Positions 35,857-46,397 of a stretch of 64,000 nt of DNA are shown here, one piece after another. The notes beneath the pieces are model-generated. The model did not search any database and had not been told where the DNA came from. It saw nothing but the letters and a program-made list of their open reading frames with translations. A program made the position numbers and the translations under genes. Positions within the stretch are counted from its first letter, which is position 1. Each line of letters opens with the position of its first letter. Source of the DNA: Micromonospora craniellae (GTDB taxonomy: Bacteria; Actinomycetota; Actinomycetes; Mycobacteriales; Micromonosporaceae); assembly GCF_014764405.1 (NCBI RefSeq), contig NZ_CP061725.1, positions 1,798,001 through 1,862,000 on the forward strand. The letters are read 5' to 3'.

Positions 35857-36864
35857 TCAGTGTCCCGGTCCACCGGCGGCGTGACTGGGCAGCGCCCCAC
35901 TGGCGGGTGCGGGGGTGCCGTCGAGGACCTCGCCGACAACGAAGGACGGGTCGACCCGGCGCAGCCACATCTCCGGCCGCAGCGTGATCCGGTGCGCCAG
36001 CGCCGGTGCCGCGACGTCCTTGACGTCCTCCGGCACCACGTAGTCCCGGCCGGAGAGCACGGCCCGTACCCGGGCCAGCAGCAGCAGCGCCAGCGAACCT
36101 CGCGGCGAGGCACCGACCAGCACCGACGGGTGTTCGCGGGTGGCCGCGGTCAACGACACGATGTACCGGCCGACCGAGTCCTCCACCACCACGTCCTCCA
36201 ACGCCGCCTGCATGGCGCGCAGGGTGGCGGCGTCCACCACCGGCTTGATCTCGGCCTCCTCGCGGCGGCGGGCCATCCGCCGGCGCAGCACCTCCCACTC
36301 CTCCTCGTGCTCCGGGTAGCCGAACGACACCCGCAGCAGGAAGCGGTCCAGCTGCGCCTCCGGCAGCGGGTAGGTGCCCTCGTACTCGATCGGGTTGGCG
36401 GTGGCGAGCACGTGGAAGGGCTCGTCCAGGCGGTAGGTGACTCCCTCCACCGAGACCTGCTTCTCCTGCATCGCCTCCAGCAGGGCGGACTGCGTCTTCG
36501 GCGGCGTCCGGTTGATCTCGTCGGCCAGCAGCAGATTGGTGAAGACCGGACCGGCCCGGAAGGTGAAGTCGCCGCTGCGCTGGTCGTAGAGGAACGAGCC
36601 GGTGACGTCGGCGGGCAGCAGGTCCGGGGTGAACTGGAGACGGCGGAAGTCCAGCCCGAGCGCCTGGGCGAAGGACCGCGCGGTGAGCGTCTTGCCCAGG
36701 CCGGGCAGGTCCTCCAGCAGCACGTGCCCACCGGCGAGGATGCCGGCGAGGACCAGTTCCAGCGAATCCCGCTTGCCGACCACGACCTGGCCCACCGCGT
36801 CCAGCACCGCCCGGGCGAGGCGGCCGACCTCGGTGGGGGGCATCGTCTGGCCGACGTCGTTCAT
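35857..36864 (-). CDS. MoxR-family AAA+ ATPase
   Basis: 335 aa. Walker A is LLEDLPGLGKTL, Walker B LLLADEINRTPPKTQSALLE, sensor 1 VLATANPIEYEGTYPLPEAQ, and SPRGSLALLLLARVRA the C-terminal lid. MoxR ATPases act with VWA/DUF58 proteins in protein maturation or stress. ATG overlaps the upstream stop (36862-36866). Confidence 0.93.
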   Translation of the reverse strand: MNDVGQTMPPTEVGRLARAVLDAVGQVVVGKRDSLELVLAGILAGGHVLLEDLPGLGKTLTARSFAQALGLDFRRLQFTPDLLPADVTGSFLYDQRSGDFTFRAGPVFTNLLLADEINRTPPKTQSALLEAMQEKQVSVEGVTYRLDEPFHVLATANPIEYEGTYPLPEAQLDRFLLRVSFGYPEHEEEWEVLRRRMARRREEAEIKPVVDAATLRAMQAALEDVVVEDSVGRYIVSLTAATREHPSVLVGASPRGSLALLLLARVRAVLSGRDYVVPEDVKDVAAPALAHRITLRPEMWLRRVDPSFVVGEVLDGTPAPASGALPSHAAGGPGH

Positions 36865-37454
36865 CAGATCTTCTCCAGTTCGGCGACGATCGCCGCGAGA
36901 TCGCGCGGCGAGGGGGTACGGCGGGGCGGGGTGTCCAGGAACGTCGACAGTCGCTCGCCCAGCAGGGCCCGGGCCCGGCCGGGATCCGACTCGCGGGTCA
37001 CGCCGTGCTTGAGCCGCAGCCGCTCGTCGGCCAGCTCGGCGATGCGGGGCAGGATCAGATGGGAGAAGCGTTCGGGCTGGGTCTTGGACCACTCCAGGGG
37101 AAGTTCCCAACCGTTGATCGCGGTACGCAGCGCGTCCCGGGCGTCCCAGTTGTACATCCCGTCCTCCTCCCCGTCCTGCTGCGGTCGCGCCACGGCCGGT
37201 CCCGAGCGCGGCGGCGGGGCGAGGGTGGCGACGATGCGGCGTACCGCGAGCACGGTGACCACTCCGGCGACCAGCACCACCAGGGAGACCCGCAACCCGA
37301 CTGCCCGCAGGCCGGCGACCAGGACGACGGTCGCGGCGGCGGTGACGGCGAGGAAGGCCACCACACTCCGCAGCCACCCGCCCCGGAGTGGTTCGTGCTG
37401 GACCGGTCGTTCCTCCTCGAAGCTGAGCAGGTCGTCGATGCTGGTTCTGCTCAC
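36864..37454 (-). CDS. Membrane protein of the MoxR/DUF58 operon
   Basis: 196 aa from GTG. Two hydrophobic helices (SVVAFLAVTAAATVVLVAGL and VSLVVLVAGVVTVLAV, about 29-67), then a cytoplasmic helical part containing NWDARDALRTAINGWELPLE and RFSHLILPRIAELADERLRL. No recognised domain. Overlaps both neighbours, so it is part of the operon. Confidence 0.75.
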   Translation of the reverse strand: MSRTSIDDLLSFEEERPVQHEPLRGGWLRSVVAFLAVTAAATVVLVAGLRAVGLRVSLVVLVAGVVTVLAVRRIVATLAPPPRSGPAVARPQQDGEEDGMYNWDARDALRTAINGWELPLEWSKTQPERFSHLILPRIAELADERLRLKHGVTRESDPGRARALLGERLSTFLDTPPRRTPSPRDLAAIVAELEKI

Positions 37455-38185
37455 GCCACCACCTGGTCCCGTTCGACCGTGGCCGCGAGTTCGCCGCGCA
37501 ACCGGCGCAGGGCGGCGCGGGCCTGGTCGCGGGTGCGTTCGTCGACCGGCCGGGTGGCGTAGCGGGCCTCGCGGTAGACGTGCGCCAGCTCGGCCAGCAC
37601 GTCGGCGCTGACGATCGCGGGCACGCCGTTGGCGGCGTCACCGCGCAGCAGCCGGGTGACCAGGTCGGTGGGGGTGTCGCCGGCCAGTCGGGGCACCCCG
37701 ACACCGGCGGCGGCCTCTTCGAGGCGGACCCAGCAGGCGATCACCGCGGCCCTCGGGTCGGTGTCCCGGTCGTCCAGGTCGACCAGGCCGGCGTCGACGG
37801 CGGCGACCACCTCGCGGGCGGTGCCGGCGGCGCTGCGCCGGGCCGGGCGCGCGGGCAGTGTCCGGGTGACCCGGCGGGCCATGCCACGGATCACCGTCCA
37901 GGCGAGGTAGCCGATGACTCCGAGCAGGACGATCCCGAGCAGCGCCAGCGCCACCGTGCCGAGCCAGGACGGGACCTCGGTCCGGGTCTGCTCGGCGGCC
38001 TCACGGGGCTCGGCCGGGATCGACGGACGCGGATCGTCGGTCGGGTACTCCAGGACGAACGGGGCGTCCTCCACGGCCGGCGGGATCCGGCTCGCGCCGA
38101 TCGACGAGTGCGCGGCGGCCAGCGTGACGAGGGCGAGCAGGCCGATCACCGCGGTGACGGGCCACCACTTGCGCAGCAGGTCCAC
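37451..38185 (-). CDS. DUF4129 domain protein, first gene of the MoxR/DUF58 operon
   Basis: 244 aa from GTG. One N-terminal helix (VTAVIGLLALVTLAAAHSS), an extracytoplasmic loop of ~60 residues, a second helix (VALALLGIVLLGVIGYLAW, about 79-98), then the DUF4129 domain (AVIACWVRLEEAAAGVGVPR, DTPTDLVTRLL, ADVLAELAHVYREARYATRP). DUF4129 domains often accompany transglutaminase/MoxR/DUF58 clusters; here no transglutaminase gene is present. Confidence 0.85.
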   Translation of the reverse strand: MDLLRKWWPVTAVIGLLALVTLAAAHSSIGASRIPPAVEDAPFVLEYPTDDPRPSIPAEPREAAEQTRTEVPSWLGTVALALLGIVLLGVIGYLAWTVIRGMARRVTRTLPARPARRSAAGTAREVVAAVDAGLVDLDDRDTDPRAAVIACWVRLEEAAAGVGVPRLAGDTPTDLVTRLLRGDAANGVPAIVSADVLAELAHVYREARYATRPVDERTRDQARAALRRLRGELAATVERDQVVA

Positions 38186-38263
38186 TCCGACCTACCTTCG
38201 CTCCACCAGGGCGTACGGCGGACTCGTCTGCGTCACGTCCGCCATCTCCACCACCCCGCAGCG

Positions 38264-39004
38264 TCAGTCCAACCCGGCCAGTCGTTTCGCCCGGACGAAC
38301 ACGTCGTCCAGCATTCCTGGTGTCAGCCGTCCGGTGAAGGTGTTCTGCTGGCTGACGTGGTAGCAGCCGAGCAGTTCCGGTACGGCCGTGCCGGACCAGT
38401 GTGCCCCATGGCCGAACGAGGGTCGCGGGCCGGGCGGACGGACGCCGTACACGTCGCGCGCCACCGGCCACCACGCGGCCCAGGCGAAGGCGCCCAGCGC
38501 CACCACCACCCGCAGCGTCGGCCGCAACAGGTCGACCTCCCGGTGCAGCCAGGGCGCGCAGGAGTCCCGCTCGGCCGGACTCGGCTTGTTGTCCGGCGGG
38601 GCGCACCGCACGGCCGCGAAGATCCGCGTGTGCCGCAGCGCCAGCCCGTCGTCGGCGGCCACGCTGGTCGGCTGGTTGGCCAGACCGGCGCGGTGCAGCG
38701 CGGCGAAGAGCACGTCACCGGAGCGGTCACCGGTGAAGACCCGGCCGGTGCGGTTGCCGCCGTGCGCGGCCGGGGCCAGACCGAGCACGGCGATCCGGGC
38801 CTCGGGGTCACCGAAGCCGGGCACCGGCCGACCCCAGTACTCCTGGTCGCGGAAGGCGGCGCGCCTGGTCCGCGCCACCTCCTCCCGCCAGGCGACCAGC
38901 CGGGGGCAGGCGAAGCAGTCGACGACGGCCGTGTCGAGGTCGACCAGGTCGGCCGCCCGCGTGGCGCGGGCGGCCACGCCCGCCGGGGTACGCGACTCAG
39001 CCAA
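38264..39004 (-). CDS. Family 5 uracil-DNA glycosylase (UdgB type)
   Basis: 246 aa from a TTG overlapping the stop of the upstream gene by a few bases; a GTG at 38977 is the alternative. CFACPRLVAWREEVARTRR gives two of the Fe-S Cys, and GLAPAAHGGNRTGRVFTGDR is the family 5 active-site block. CAPPDNKPSPAERDSCAPW adds the other cysteines. It removes uracil and related deaminated bases, protecting GC-rich DNA. Confidence 0.9.
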   Translation of the reverse strand: MAESRTPAGVAARATRAADLVDLDTAVVDCFACPRLVAWREEVARTRRAAFRDQEYWGRPVPGFGDPEARIAVLGLAPAAHGGNRTGRVFTGDRSGDVLFAALHRAGLANQPTSVAADDGLALRHTRIFAAVRCAPPDNKPSPAERDSCAPWLHREVDLLRPTLRVVVALGAFAWAAWWPVARDVYGVRPPGPRPSFGHGAHWSGTAVPELLGCYHVSQQNTFTGRLTPGMLDDVFVRAKRLAGLD

Positions 39005-39683
39005 GCTTGGCCCGGAACAGTTCGAGCGTGCGGGCCCAGGCGCTGGTGGCGGCACGCAGGTCGAACTTCTCCGGCCGGTCCTCGTTGAAGAAGGCGTGCG
39101 CGGTGCCCGGGTAGTCGTGCAACTGGCAGGTGCCACCGGCGTTCTCGATGGCCCGGCGTACCGCCTGGACGCCGGGGTCGGTGGAGGTGCCGTCCGCCTC
39201 GGAACAGTGCACGAGCGCGTCCTTGCCGGCGTAGTCGCTCCACTCGGGACGCATGCCCTCCCAGGGCAGCCGGGGGTAGAACGCGGCGGCGGCGACGATC
39301 CGTTCGGAGTGGCTGGCCGCCCAGAGCGCCAGGCTCGCCCCGGCGCAGAAGCCCGCACAGCCGACCTTGCCGGCCACCTCGGTACGCCCGGCGAGGTATT
39401 CGGCGGCCACCGCGATCTCCCGGGCCGCCTCGTCCATCTGTGGCCCGTTCAGCAGCTGCCGGGGCTCGCTCGGCTTGCCCGCCGGCTCGCCGTGCCGGAA
39501 GTCCGGTGCCAGCGCGACGAAGCCCGCCTCGGCGAAGCGGTCCACCACCGACCGGATCTGTGGCACCAGGCCCCACCAGTCGTGGATGACGATGACCGCG
39601 GGGCTGGCCGTCCCGGTGGCGGGCACCGCGAGGTACCCCTCGACCGCACCCCCGTCGCCACGGTAAGTAACCATTTCGCCCAT
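38997..39683 (-). CDS. Dienelactone hydrolase family protein
   Basis: 228 aa from an ATG with AGGAGGA upstream. Alpha/beta hydrolase: AVIVIHDWWGLVPQIR near the N-terminus, VGCAGFCAGASLALWAA with the nucleophilic Cys typical of dienelactone hydrolases, and DYPGTAHAFFNEDRPE with the His. Substrate unknown. Stop overlaps the glycosylase start. Confidence 0.9.
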   Translation of the reverse strand: MGEMVTYRGDGGAVEGYLAVPATGTASPAVIVIHDWWGLVPQIRSVVDRFAEAGFVALAPDFRHGEPAGKPSEPRQLLNGPQMDEAAREIAVAAEYLAGRTEVAGKVGCAGFCAGASLALWAASHSERIVAAAAFYPRLPWEGMRPEWSDYAGKDALVHCSEADGTSTDPGVQAVRRAIENAGGTCQLHDYPGTAHAFFNEDRPEKFDLRAATSAWARTLELFRAKLG

Positions 39684-39801
39684 CGGCCCATCCTCCTAGC
39701 GGTCAGTCATCGTTGGCTGGTCGCACGTGTCGGTAGCCTGCCACGCGGTGACCATCGCGAGGAAGATGCGGGAGCAGTGGTGTTCACCTCCCGTTCGCGA
39801 C

Positions 39802-40755
39802 TCAGGCCACAGGTTGTGCCAGGCTCCAGGCGATGCCGTCGAGGATGTCGTGCTCGGAGGCCACGACCGAGTCCATGCCCGCCCGTTCCATGATCACCCG
39901 AAGGACGAGCGCGCCCGCGCCGATCACGTCGGCCCGGCCCGGGTGCATCACCGGGATCGCCAACCGCTGCTCCCGGTCCGCCGCCAGCAGCTCGGCGGTC
40001 ACCTCCGCCACCCGGTCGTACGACACCCGGGCGTGATGGATGCGGGTCGGGTCGTACCCGGTGAGGCCCTCGGCGATCGCGACCACGGTGGTGACCGACC
40101 CGGCGAGCCCGACCAGCGTGGCCGCCTCGCGTCCCGGCACCACTGCCAGCGCGCGGTCGACCGCCACCGCGATGTCGGCCTGCGCGGCGTCGATCTCGTC
40201 CACCCCGGGCGGGTCCCCGTGCAGGTGCCGCTCGGTCATCCGGACGCAGCCGATGTCCATCGAGATCGCCGCGTCGACGCCGCTGTCGCGGCTGCCGACC
40301 ACGAACTCGGTGGAGCCGCCCCCGATGTCGACCACCAGGTACGGCGACCGCGCGTCGGACGGCAGCCCGCGCACCGCGCCGGTGAAGGAGAGCCTGGCCT
40401 CCTCGTCCCCGCTGACCACCTCGGGTGCGACGCCGAGCGTCTGCTGCACCATGGTCCGGAAGTCGGCGGCGTTCTCCGCGTCCCGGGTGGCCGAGGTGGC
40501 GCACATCCGGACCCGCTCGGCGCCCAGCTTCTCGATCTCCGCGGCGTAGTCGGCGAGCGCGACCCGGGTCCGCTCGATCGCCTCGGGGGCGAGCCGGCCG
40601 GTGGCGTCGACGCCCTGGCCCAGCCGGACGATCTCCATCCGCCGGGACGCGTCGACGAGCGGTGCGGACGGCCCGGCCGACGGGTCGGGCAGGTCGGCGA
40701 CCAGCAACCGGATCGAGTTGGTGCCACAGTCGATGGCGGCCACACGCGTCGTCAC
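39802..40755 (-). CDS. Ppx/GppA-family exopolyphosphatase
   Basis: 317 aa from GTG 40755 (an in-frame GTG at 40764 is possible). VAAIDCGTNSIRLLVAD is the phosphate-1 loop of the actin-like ATPase fold, ATSATRDAENAADF and VVSGDEEARLSFTGAV are family blocks, YLVVDIGGGSTEFVVG is phosphate-2, and LVGLAGSVTTVVAI is the adenosine loop. It lacks the C-terminal HD domain, so it is the short actinobacterial form (Ppx2-like), acting on polyphosphate or (p)ppGpp. Confidence 0.9.
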   Translation of the reverse strand: MTTRVAAIDCGTNSIRLLVADLPDPSAGPSAPLVDASRRMEIVRLGQGVDATGRLAPEAIERTRVALADYAAEIEKLGAERVRMCATSATRDAENAADFRTMVQQTLGVAPEVVSGDEEARLSFTGAVRGLPSDARSPYLVVDIGGGSTEFVVGSRDSGVDAAISMDIGCVRMTERHLHGDPPGVDEIDAAQADIAVAVDRALAVVPGREAATLVGLAGSVTTVVAIAEGLTGYDPTRIHHARVSYDRVAEVTAELLAADREQRLAIPVMHPGRADVIGAGALVLRVIMERAGMDSVVASEHDILDGIAWSLAQPVA

Positions 40756-40796
40756 GACGGTCACCCTACAGTGGCGCGGCGACCGGGGTCCCGGCG

Positions 40797-41330
40797 TCAG
40801 AGCCGCAGCAGCATCCGGGTGTTGCCCAGCGTGTTCGGCTTGACCCGCTCCAGGTCGAGGAACTCGGCGACCCCCTCGTCGTACGAGCGCAGCAACTGCT
40901 CGTACACCGGGTGTGGCACCGGGGCGCCATCGATCTCGGTGAAGCCGAACGAGCCGAAGAACCGGGTCTCGAAGGTGAGTACGAAGATCCGGGCGATGCC
41001 CAGGTCCCGTGCCGCCTCGATCAGCTCGGCCACGATCCGGTGCCCGATCCGCCGACCCCGGCAGGTCGGGTCGACCGCCACCGTCCGGATCTCGGCCAGG
41101 TCCTCCCACATCACGTGCAGCGCGCCGCAACCCACCACCACGCCGTCGGTGCCCCGGCTGGCGACCCGGAACTCCTGCACATGCTCGTAGAGCGTGACGG
41201 TGGCCTTGCTGAGCAGCCGGCGGTCGTCGGTGTAGGTGTCGATCAACCGGCGGATCGCCCGTACGTCGGTCGTGCGGGCGGGCCGGACCAGGATGTCGTC
41301 GGCCCCGTCCGGAGTGGGCTCGTCGCTCAC
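40797..41330 (-). CDS. GNAT amino-acid acetyltransferase (short ArgA-like)
   Basis: 177 aa from GTG overlapping the DUF501 stop. VRPARTTDVRAIRRLIDTY, LHVMWEDLAEIRTVAVDP, CRGRRIGHRIVAELI and FVLTFETRFFGSFGFTEID fit the stand-alone N-acetylglutamate synthase-type GNATs of actinobacteria that start arginine biosynthesis. A different amino-acid substrate cannot be excluded. Confidence 0.82.
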   Translation of the reverse strand: MSDEPTPDGADDILVRPARTTDVRAIRRLIDTYTDDRRLLSKATVTLYEHVQEFRVASRGTDGVVVGCGALHVMWEDLAEIRTVAVDPTCRGRRIGHRIVAELIEAARDLGIARIFVLTFETRFFGSFGFTEIDGAPVPHPVYEQLLRSYDEGVAEFLDLERVKPNTLGNTRMLLRL

Positions 41331-41884
41331 TCGGTGTCCGGCACGTCGACGCACCGGCCCGCCGCCCACCAGGGCTCGACCAGGTCCAGGGTCTCGTCAC
41401 CGAACGGGTTCACGCCGGGCCCGGCGCCGAGTGCGTGACCGAGGTGGACGTGCAGGCACTTCACCCGGCCGGGCATCCCGCCGGCCGAGATGCCGGCGAT
41501 CTCGGGGACCTCGGCGATCGACTCCCGCCGGGCGAGGTAGTCCTCGTGCGCGGCCCGGTAGCGGTCGGCCAGCTCCGGGTCGGTGGCCAACCGGTCGGCC
41601 ATCTCCCGCATCAACCCGGCCGACTCCAACCGGCTGCACGCCGCGGTGGCCCGGGGGCAGGTGAGGTAGTACAGCGTCGGGAAGGGGGTGCCGTCGGCCA
41701 GCCGGGGCGTCGTCTCCACCACGTCGGGCAGGCCGCACGGGCAGCGGTGGGCCACCGCCCGGGTCCCGCGCGACGGGCGTCCGAGCTGCGCGGCCACCGC
41801 GGCCAGGTCGGCCTCCGTGGCCGGCTCCCGCTTCGGTGGGGGTACGGAGGCCGCCGCCGGCTCCTGCGGTGGTACGACAGTCAC
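41327..41884 (-). CDS. DUF501 family protein
   Basis: 185 aa from GTG. Conserved block with CPCGLPDVVETTPRLADGTP, FPTLYYLTCPRATAACSRLE, and GISAGGMPGRVKCLHVHLGH, containing several Cys and His suggestive of metal binding. DUF501 genes stand between divIC/ftsB and ppx in actinobacteria, as here. Function unknown. Confidence 0.9.
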   Translation of the reverse strand: MTVVPPQEPAAASVPPPKREPATEADLAAVAAQLGRPSRGTRAVAHRCPCGLPDVVETTPRLADGTPFPTLYYLTCPRATAACSRLESAGLMREMADRLATDPELADRYRAAHEDYLARRESIAEVPEIAGISAGGMPGRVKCLHVHLGHALGAGPGVNPFGDETLDLVEPWWAAGRCVDVPDTE

Positions 41885-41920
41885 GGTGCCATCTCTCGTT
41901 CGGGCGGGGGTGATCGGTGC

Positions 41921-42550
41921 TCAGTCGACGGTCGGGGTCGCATCGGCGGCGCGCACGCTCGACCAGAGGGTGTCGTACCACGGGTCTACGGAGGTCGGCG
42001 TCGCCGGGTCGGTGCCGCCCGCGTCCCGGGCGGCGCCGGCCGGGTCGTCGAGCACGAGCACGAGCTTCTCGCCGGGCCGGCCCATGAAGAACCGCCGTCG
42101 GGCCTCGGACTCTATGAACGCGTCGTCCTGCCACTTCTCGGCCTTCTCGGTCAGCTCGGCGATCAGCTTGCGCTGGGCGTCCTGCGAGGCTTCCATCCGC
42201 TCGATGTCGGCCTGCTGGTCGAGGTAGACCCGGACCGGGTACGTGTAGGCGAGGGCGAGCGCGATCAACACCGCGACCAGCACGGTGGCCCGGCCGGTGA
42301 GTCCTCGGGATCGGGGTGCGGAGAGCCGGGTGACGCCGCCTGCGGCGGTACGCCGGGCCGCGGCGGGCCGCTTGGCGGAGCGTACGCCCTCCGCGCCGCG
42401 GGCGGCCGACGGCGCCCGGCCGGCGGTGGTACGCGACTCGGCGCGGACACCTCCGCCGTCCCGGACCGCGCCCCGGCCGACGCCGGGCCGACCGGTGCGC
42501 CCCGGCCGGCGGGCCGGACGTTGACCACCCGGCGTGCGGCGCTGCTGCAT
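41921..42550 (-). CDS. FtsB/DivIC-type septum formation initiator
   Basis: 209 aa with GGGAGGGG upstream. A long basic cytoplasmic N-terminus (~85 residues, Arg/Ala/Gly-rich) precedes one helix (ATVLVAVLIALALAYTYPVR), then a coiled coil (DQQADIERMEASQDAQRKLI) and ARRRFFMGRPGEKLVLVLDD, the FtsB/DivIC signature. It links FtsQ and FtsL at the division site. Located directly after eno, as in other actinobacteria. Confidence 0.9.
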   Translation of the reverse strand: MQQRRTPGGQRPARRPGRTGRPGVGRGAVRDGGGVRAESRTTAGRAPSAARGAEGVRSAKRPAAARRTAAGGVTRLSAPRSRGLTGRATVLVAVLIALALAYTYPVRVYLDQQADIERMEASQDAQRKLIAELTEKAEKWQDDAFIESEARRRFFMGRPGEKLVLVLDDPAGAARDAGGTDPATPTSVDPWYDTLWSSVRAADATPTVD

Positions 42551-42579
42551 CACACCCCTCCCCCGAGGTTCACCACCCG

Positions 42580-43863
<1,284 letters not shown>

Positions 43864-44084
43864 TGAGTCGCTCCTCGTTCGTGTCGTCTCGTGCGGTATG
43901 GGCCGCGACGGTGCGGCTGAGGCAGGTGTTGAACGCAGCGTATCGGTCCCCGTTCCTCCGCACCGCGACCGGGCGGGCCACGACCCGCTCTGTGACCGCC
44001 GACGGGTCGGACATTCCCGAATTCTCGTGCGTCAACCGGCAACGAGTTTGCACGAGCGGGACCTGATCGATCAGGCTTGGCGCC

Positions 44085-44774
44085 ATGCCCGCCGCCTCGA
44101 CCACCCTCCGTACGCTCGCCGTGTCGGTCATTGCGTTGCTCACCGTCACCGGCTGTCAGGCTCTGGACGACGCCGGACGGGCCATGGGACGGGCCGACGT
44201 GGTCAACGATCTCGCCGCCCGGATCGATCGGGCGCTGGAGTTGACCTACTCGGCGCAGTACCAACTCTCCGGCGGGCGTACCGCGTCGATCAACCAGTCC
44301 CAGGACCCGGCCCGGTCCGCGTACGAGTGGCCGGAGGGCAAGTTGACGGTCACCGCCGAGGCGACCACCCGCTGCGAGGCCGACGAGGGTCGGACGGTCT
44401 GCACGCTCGAAGCCCCTCCCGCCCCCAACAGCAAGCCACCGGTGGTCGTCTTCGCCGCCGCCGAACGCGAGGGCCTGGTCACGCCCCCGCTGGTGATGGG
44501 CCTGCTGACCAGTGCCGCACTGGACCCCGGCGCGGTCATCACCCAGCGCGAGAACACCATCGCCGGGCACCACGCCACCTGCGTCGACGTACGGCAGACC
44601 GCCGAGAGCTTCAACGCCTGCGTGACCGCCGAGGGCGTGCTCGGCAGCTTCACCGGCCAGGTCGACGGCGTGCCGGTGGAGTTGGCGCTGAGCCGCTACC
44701 AGGAGCAGGTCGACGGCGCGGCGTTCGAGCTGCCGCCGGGCGCGGGTGTGGTGGACCACCGGCCCGCCATCTGA
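44085..44774 (+). CDS. Lipoprotein of unknown function
   Basis: 229 aa. Signal peptide with hydrophobic LAVSVIALLTVTGCQ; TVTGC is the lipobox, so the mature protein starts at Cys24 and is anchored to the outer face of the membrane. Two or more Cys (TRCEADEGRTVCTLE, TCVDVRQ, FNACVTAEG) suggest disulfides. No known domain. Its 3' end is 3 bp from the convergent DUF885 gene. Confidence 0.85.
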   Translation: MPAASTTLRTLAVSVIALLTVTGCQALDDAGRAMGRADVVNDLAARIDRALELTYSAQYQLSGGRTASINQSQDPARSAYEWPEGKLTVTAEATTRCEADEGRTVCTLEAPPAPNSKPPVVVFAAAEREGLVTPPLVMGLLTSAALDPGAVITQRENTIAGHHATCVDVRQTAESFNACVTAEGVLGSFTGQVDGVPVELALSRYQEQVDGAAFELPPGAGVVDHRPAI

Positions 44775-44777
44775 GGC

Positions 44778-46397
44778 TCAGATCCCGAGCAGGGTACGCA
44801 GATGGCGCGGGGGCGGGCAGTTGTGCGCCAGCATCTCGTCGTGCCAGTCCCGTAGCGCCACCTCGGACGGGCGGGCCCGGGCGATGTCGGCCACCTCCGC
44901 GTACCCGACGAAGTACGTGGAGAGTTGCGCCGAGGTGAGCAGCGAGCGGCGCCACTTACCGGCCGCCTCGCCCTCCTCCTGGAAGCCCCGCCCGGTCAGC
45001 AGCGCCATCGCCTCCGCCTCGGGCACCTCCTCGGCGTGGACCAGGTGGTCCAGCAGCGCGTTGAGGGTCATCCGCAACTGCATCTTGAGCTGCTGCAACC
45101 GCACCGATAGCCCGCCGAACCCGTGGCCGGCCATCAGTTCCTCGGCGTAGACCGCCCAACCCTCGACGAACGGGCCGGACCGCGTCAACGCACGGACCCG
45201 GGTTTCGCCCCGGTGGCGGCGGGCGTGGGCGAGCTGGAGGAAGTGACCGGGCATCGCCTCGTGCACGGTCAGGTTCCTGATCATGTGGTCGTTGTACTCG
45301 CGGTAGAACGATTCCACTCGATGCTCCGGCCAATCCGCCGGGGTCGGCGCGATGCAGTAGAACGTGGGCAGATCGGCGGACTCCAACGCGCCCGGCGCAT
45401 CGCAGTAGGCCACCGCGACGCCGCGCGCGAACTGCGGCATCACCTGGATCACGCAGGGGTCGTCCGGCACGGTCACCAGGTCGTGCGCGCGGACGAAATC
45501 GCTCGCCTCGTCCATCGTGATCGAGGCCAGGTCGACGATGGTGTGGTCGTCCGGATGCTCGGCGGCGAGCAGGTCGAGCGCGCGGCGTACCGTCTCGTCG
45601 TCGGCCGGACCGCCGACCAACTCGACCGCTGCCGCGCGGATCTCCTCGCCGACCCGGTCCAGGTTGGCCCAGGCCCGCCGTTGGATCTCGGCGGCACCCA
45701 GTTCGGTGTCGAGGGTGTGCCACAGGCGGGCCTCCCAGCGAAGCCGTCCCAACCGTGGGTCCCGACCCGGCCCGTCGTCGGCGGCCAGCCCGGTGCGCAG
45801 CCAGGCGACGAACTCCTCCAGCGCGGCGATCGCCCCGGTGGCCGCCGGCTCGATCCGATCGGCGAGCGCGGGTGCCTGCGCGAGCAACGCCGGCACCTCG
45901 TCCCGGACCAACGCGGCGGTGCCGGTGAACTGCCCGACCGCCGTCTCGGCGTGGATCCGGGGCATGTCGCGCAGCGTCGCCCGTGCGGTGGCCAACGCGT
46001 CCGGTACGGCGGCGAGCCGACCGGCGAGCGCGGTCAGCCGCTCCTCGACCGGCGCGTACGGCCGGGCGACGAGGGCGTGCAACAGCGGACCGGGACTGTG
46101 CGCGAGCGGATCCCACTCGTGCGCCCGGATCTCGGTCAGCTCGAACAACTCCCGGTCGACCGCCGCCGCCAGCAGTGCGTGGTCCACCTGCTCCTCGACG
46201 TCGCCCGGGTCCGGGTCGATCTCGCACAGCACGCTGGCCGCGTCCACAAGCATCGCCCGGTCGGCCGCCACCGCGTCGGCGGAGAGATCCGGCAACCGGT
46301 CGTCGTACCGGTGGTCTCCGACCGAGGTGGCCACCCCCGGCCGACTGACCAGCAACGCCTCGACGATCCGCTCCGCCACCACCCCGAACGTCTCCAC
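44778..46397 (-). CDS. DUF885 family protein (metallopeptidase-like)
   Basis: 539 aa from GTG. The C-terminal half has VHEAMPGHFLQLAHARRHRG, the HExxPGH zinc motif seen in DUF885 proteins, and EGWAVYAEELM with the following Glu. The N-terminal half is helical. DUF885 proteins are distant relatives of M32-like/thimet metallopeptidases; substrate unknown. Confidence 0.9.
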   Translation of the reverse strand: METFGVVAERIVEALLVSRPGVATSVGDHRYDDRLPDLSADAVAADRAMLVDAASVLCEIDPDPGDVEEQVDHALLAAAVDRELFELTEIRAHEWDPLAHSPGPLLHALVARPYAPVEERLTALAGRLAAVPDALATARATLRDMPRIHAETAVGQFTGTAALVRDEVPALLAQAPALADRIEPAATGAIAALEEFVAWLRTGLAADDGPGRDPRLGRLRWEARLWHTLDTELGAAEIQRRAWANLDRVGEEIRAAAVELVGGPADDETVRRALDLLAAEHPDDHTIVDLASITMDEASDFVRAHDLVTVPDDPCVIQVMPQFARGVAVAYCDAPGALESADLPTFYCIAPTPADWPEHRVESFYREYNDHMIRNLTVHEAMPGHFLQLAHARRHRGETRVRALTRSGPFVEGWAVYAEELMAGHGFGGLSVRLQQLKMQLRMTLNALLDHLVHAEEVPEAEAMALLTGRGFQEEGEAAGKWRRSLLTSAQLSTYFVGYAEVADIARARPSEVALRDWHDEMLAHNCPPPRHLRTLLGI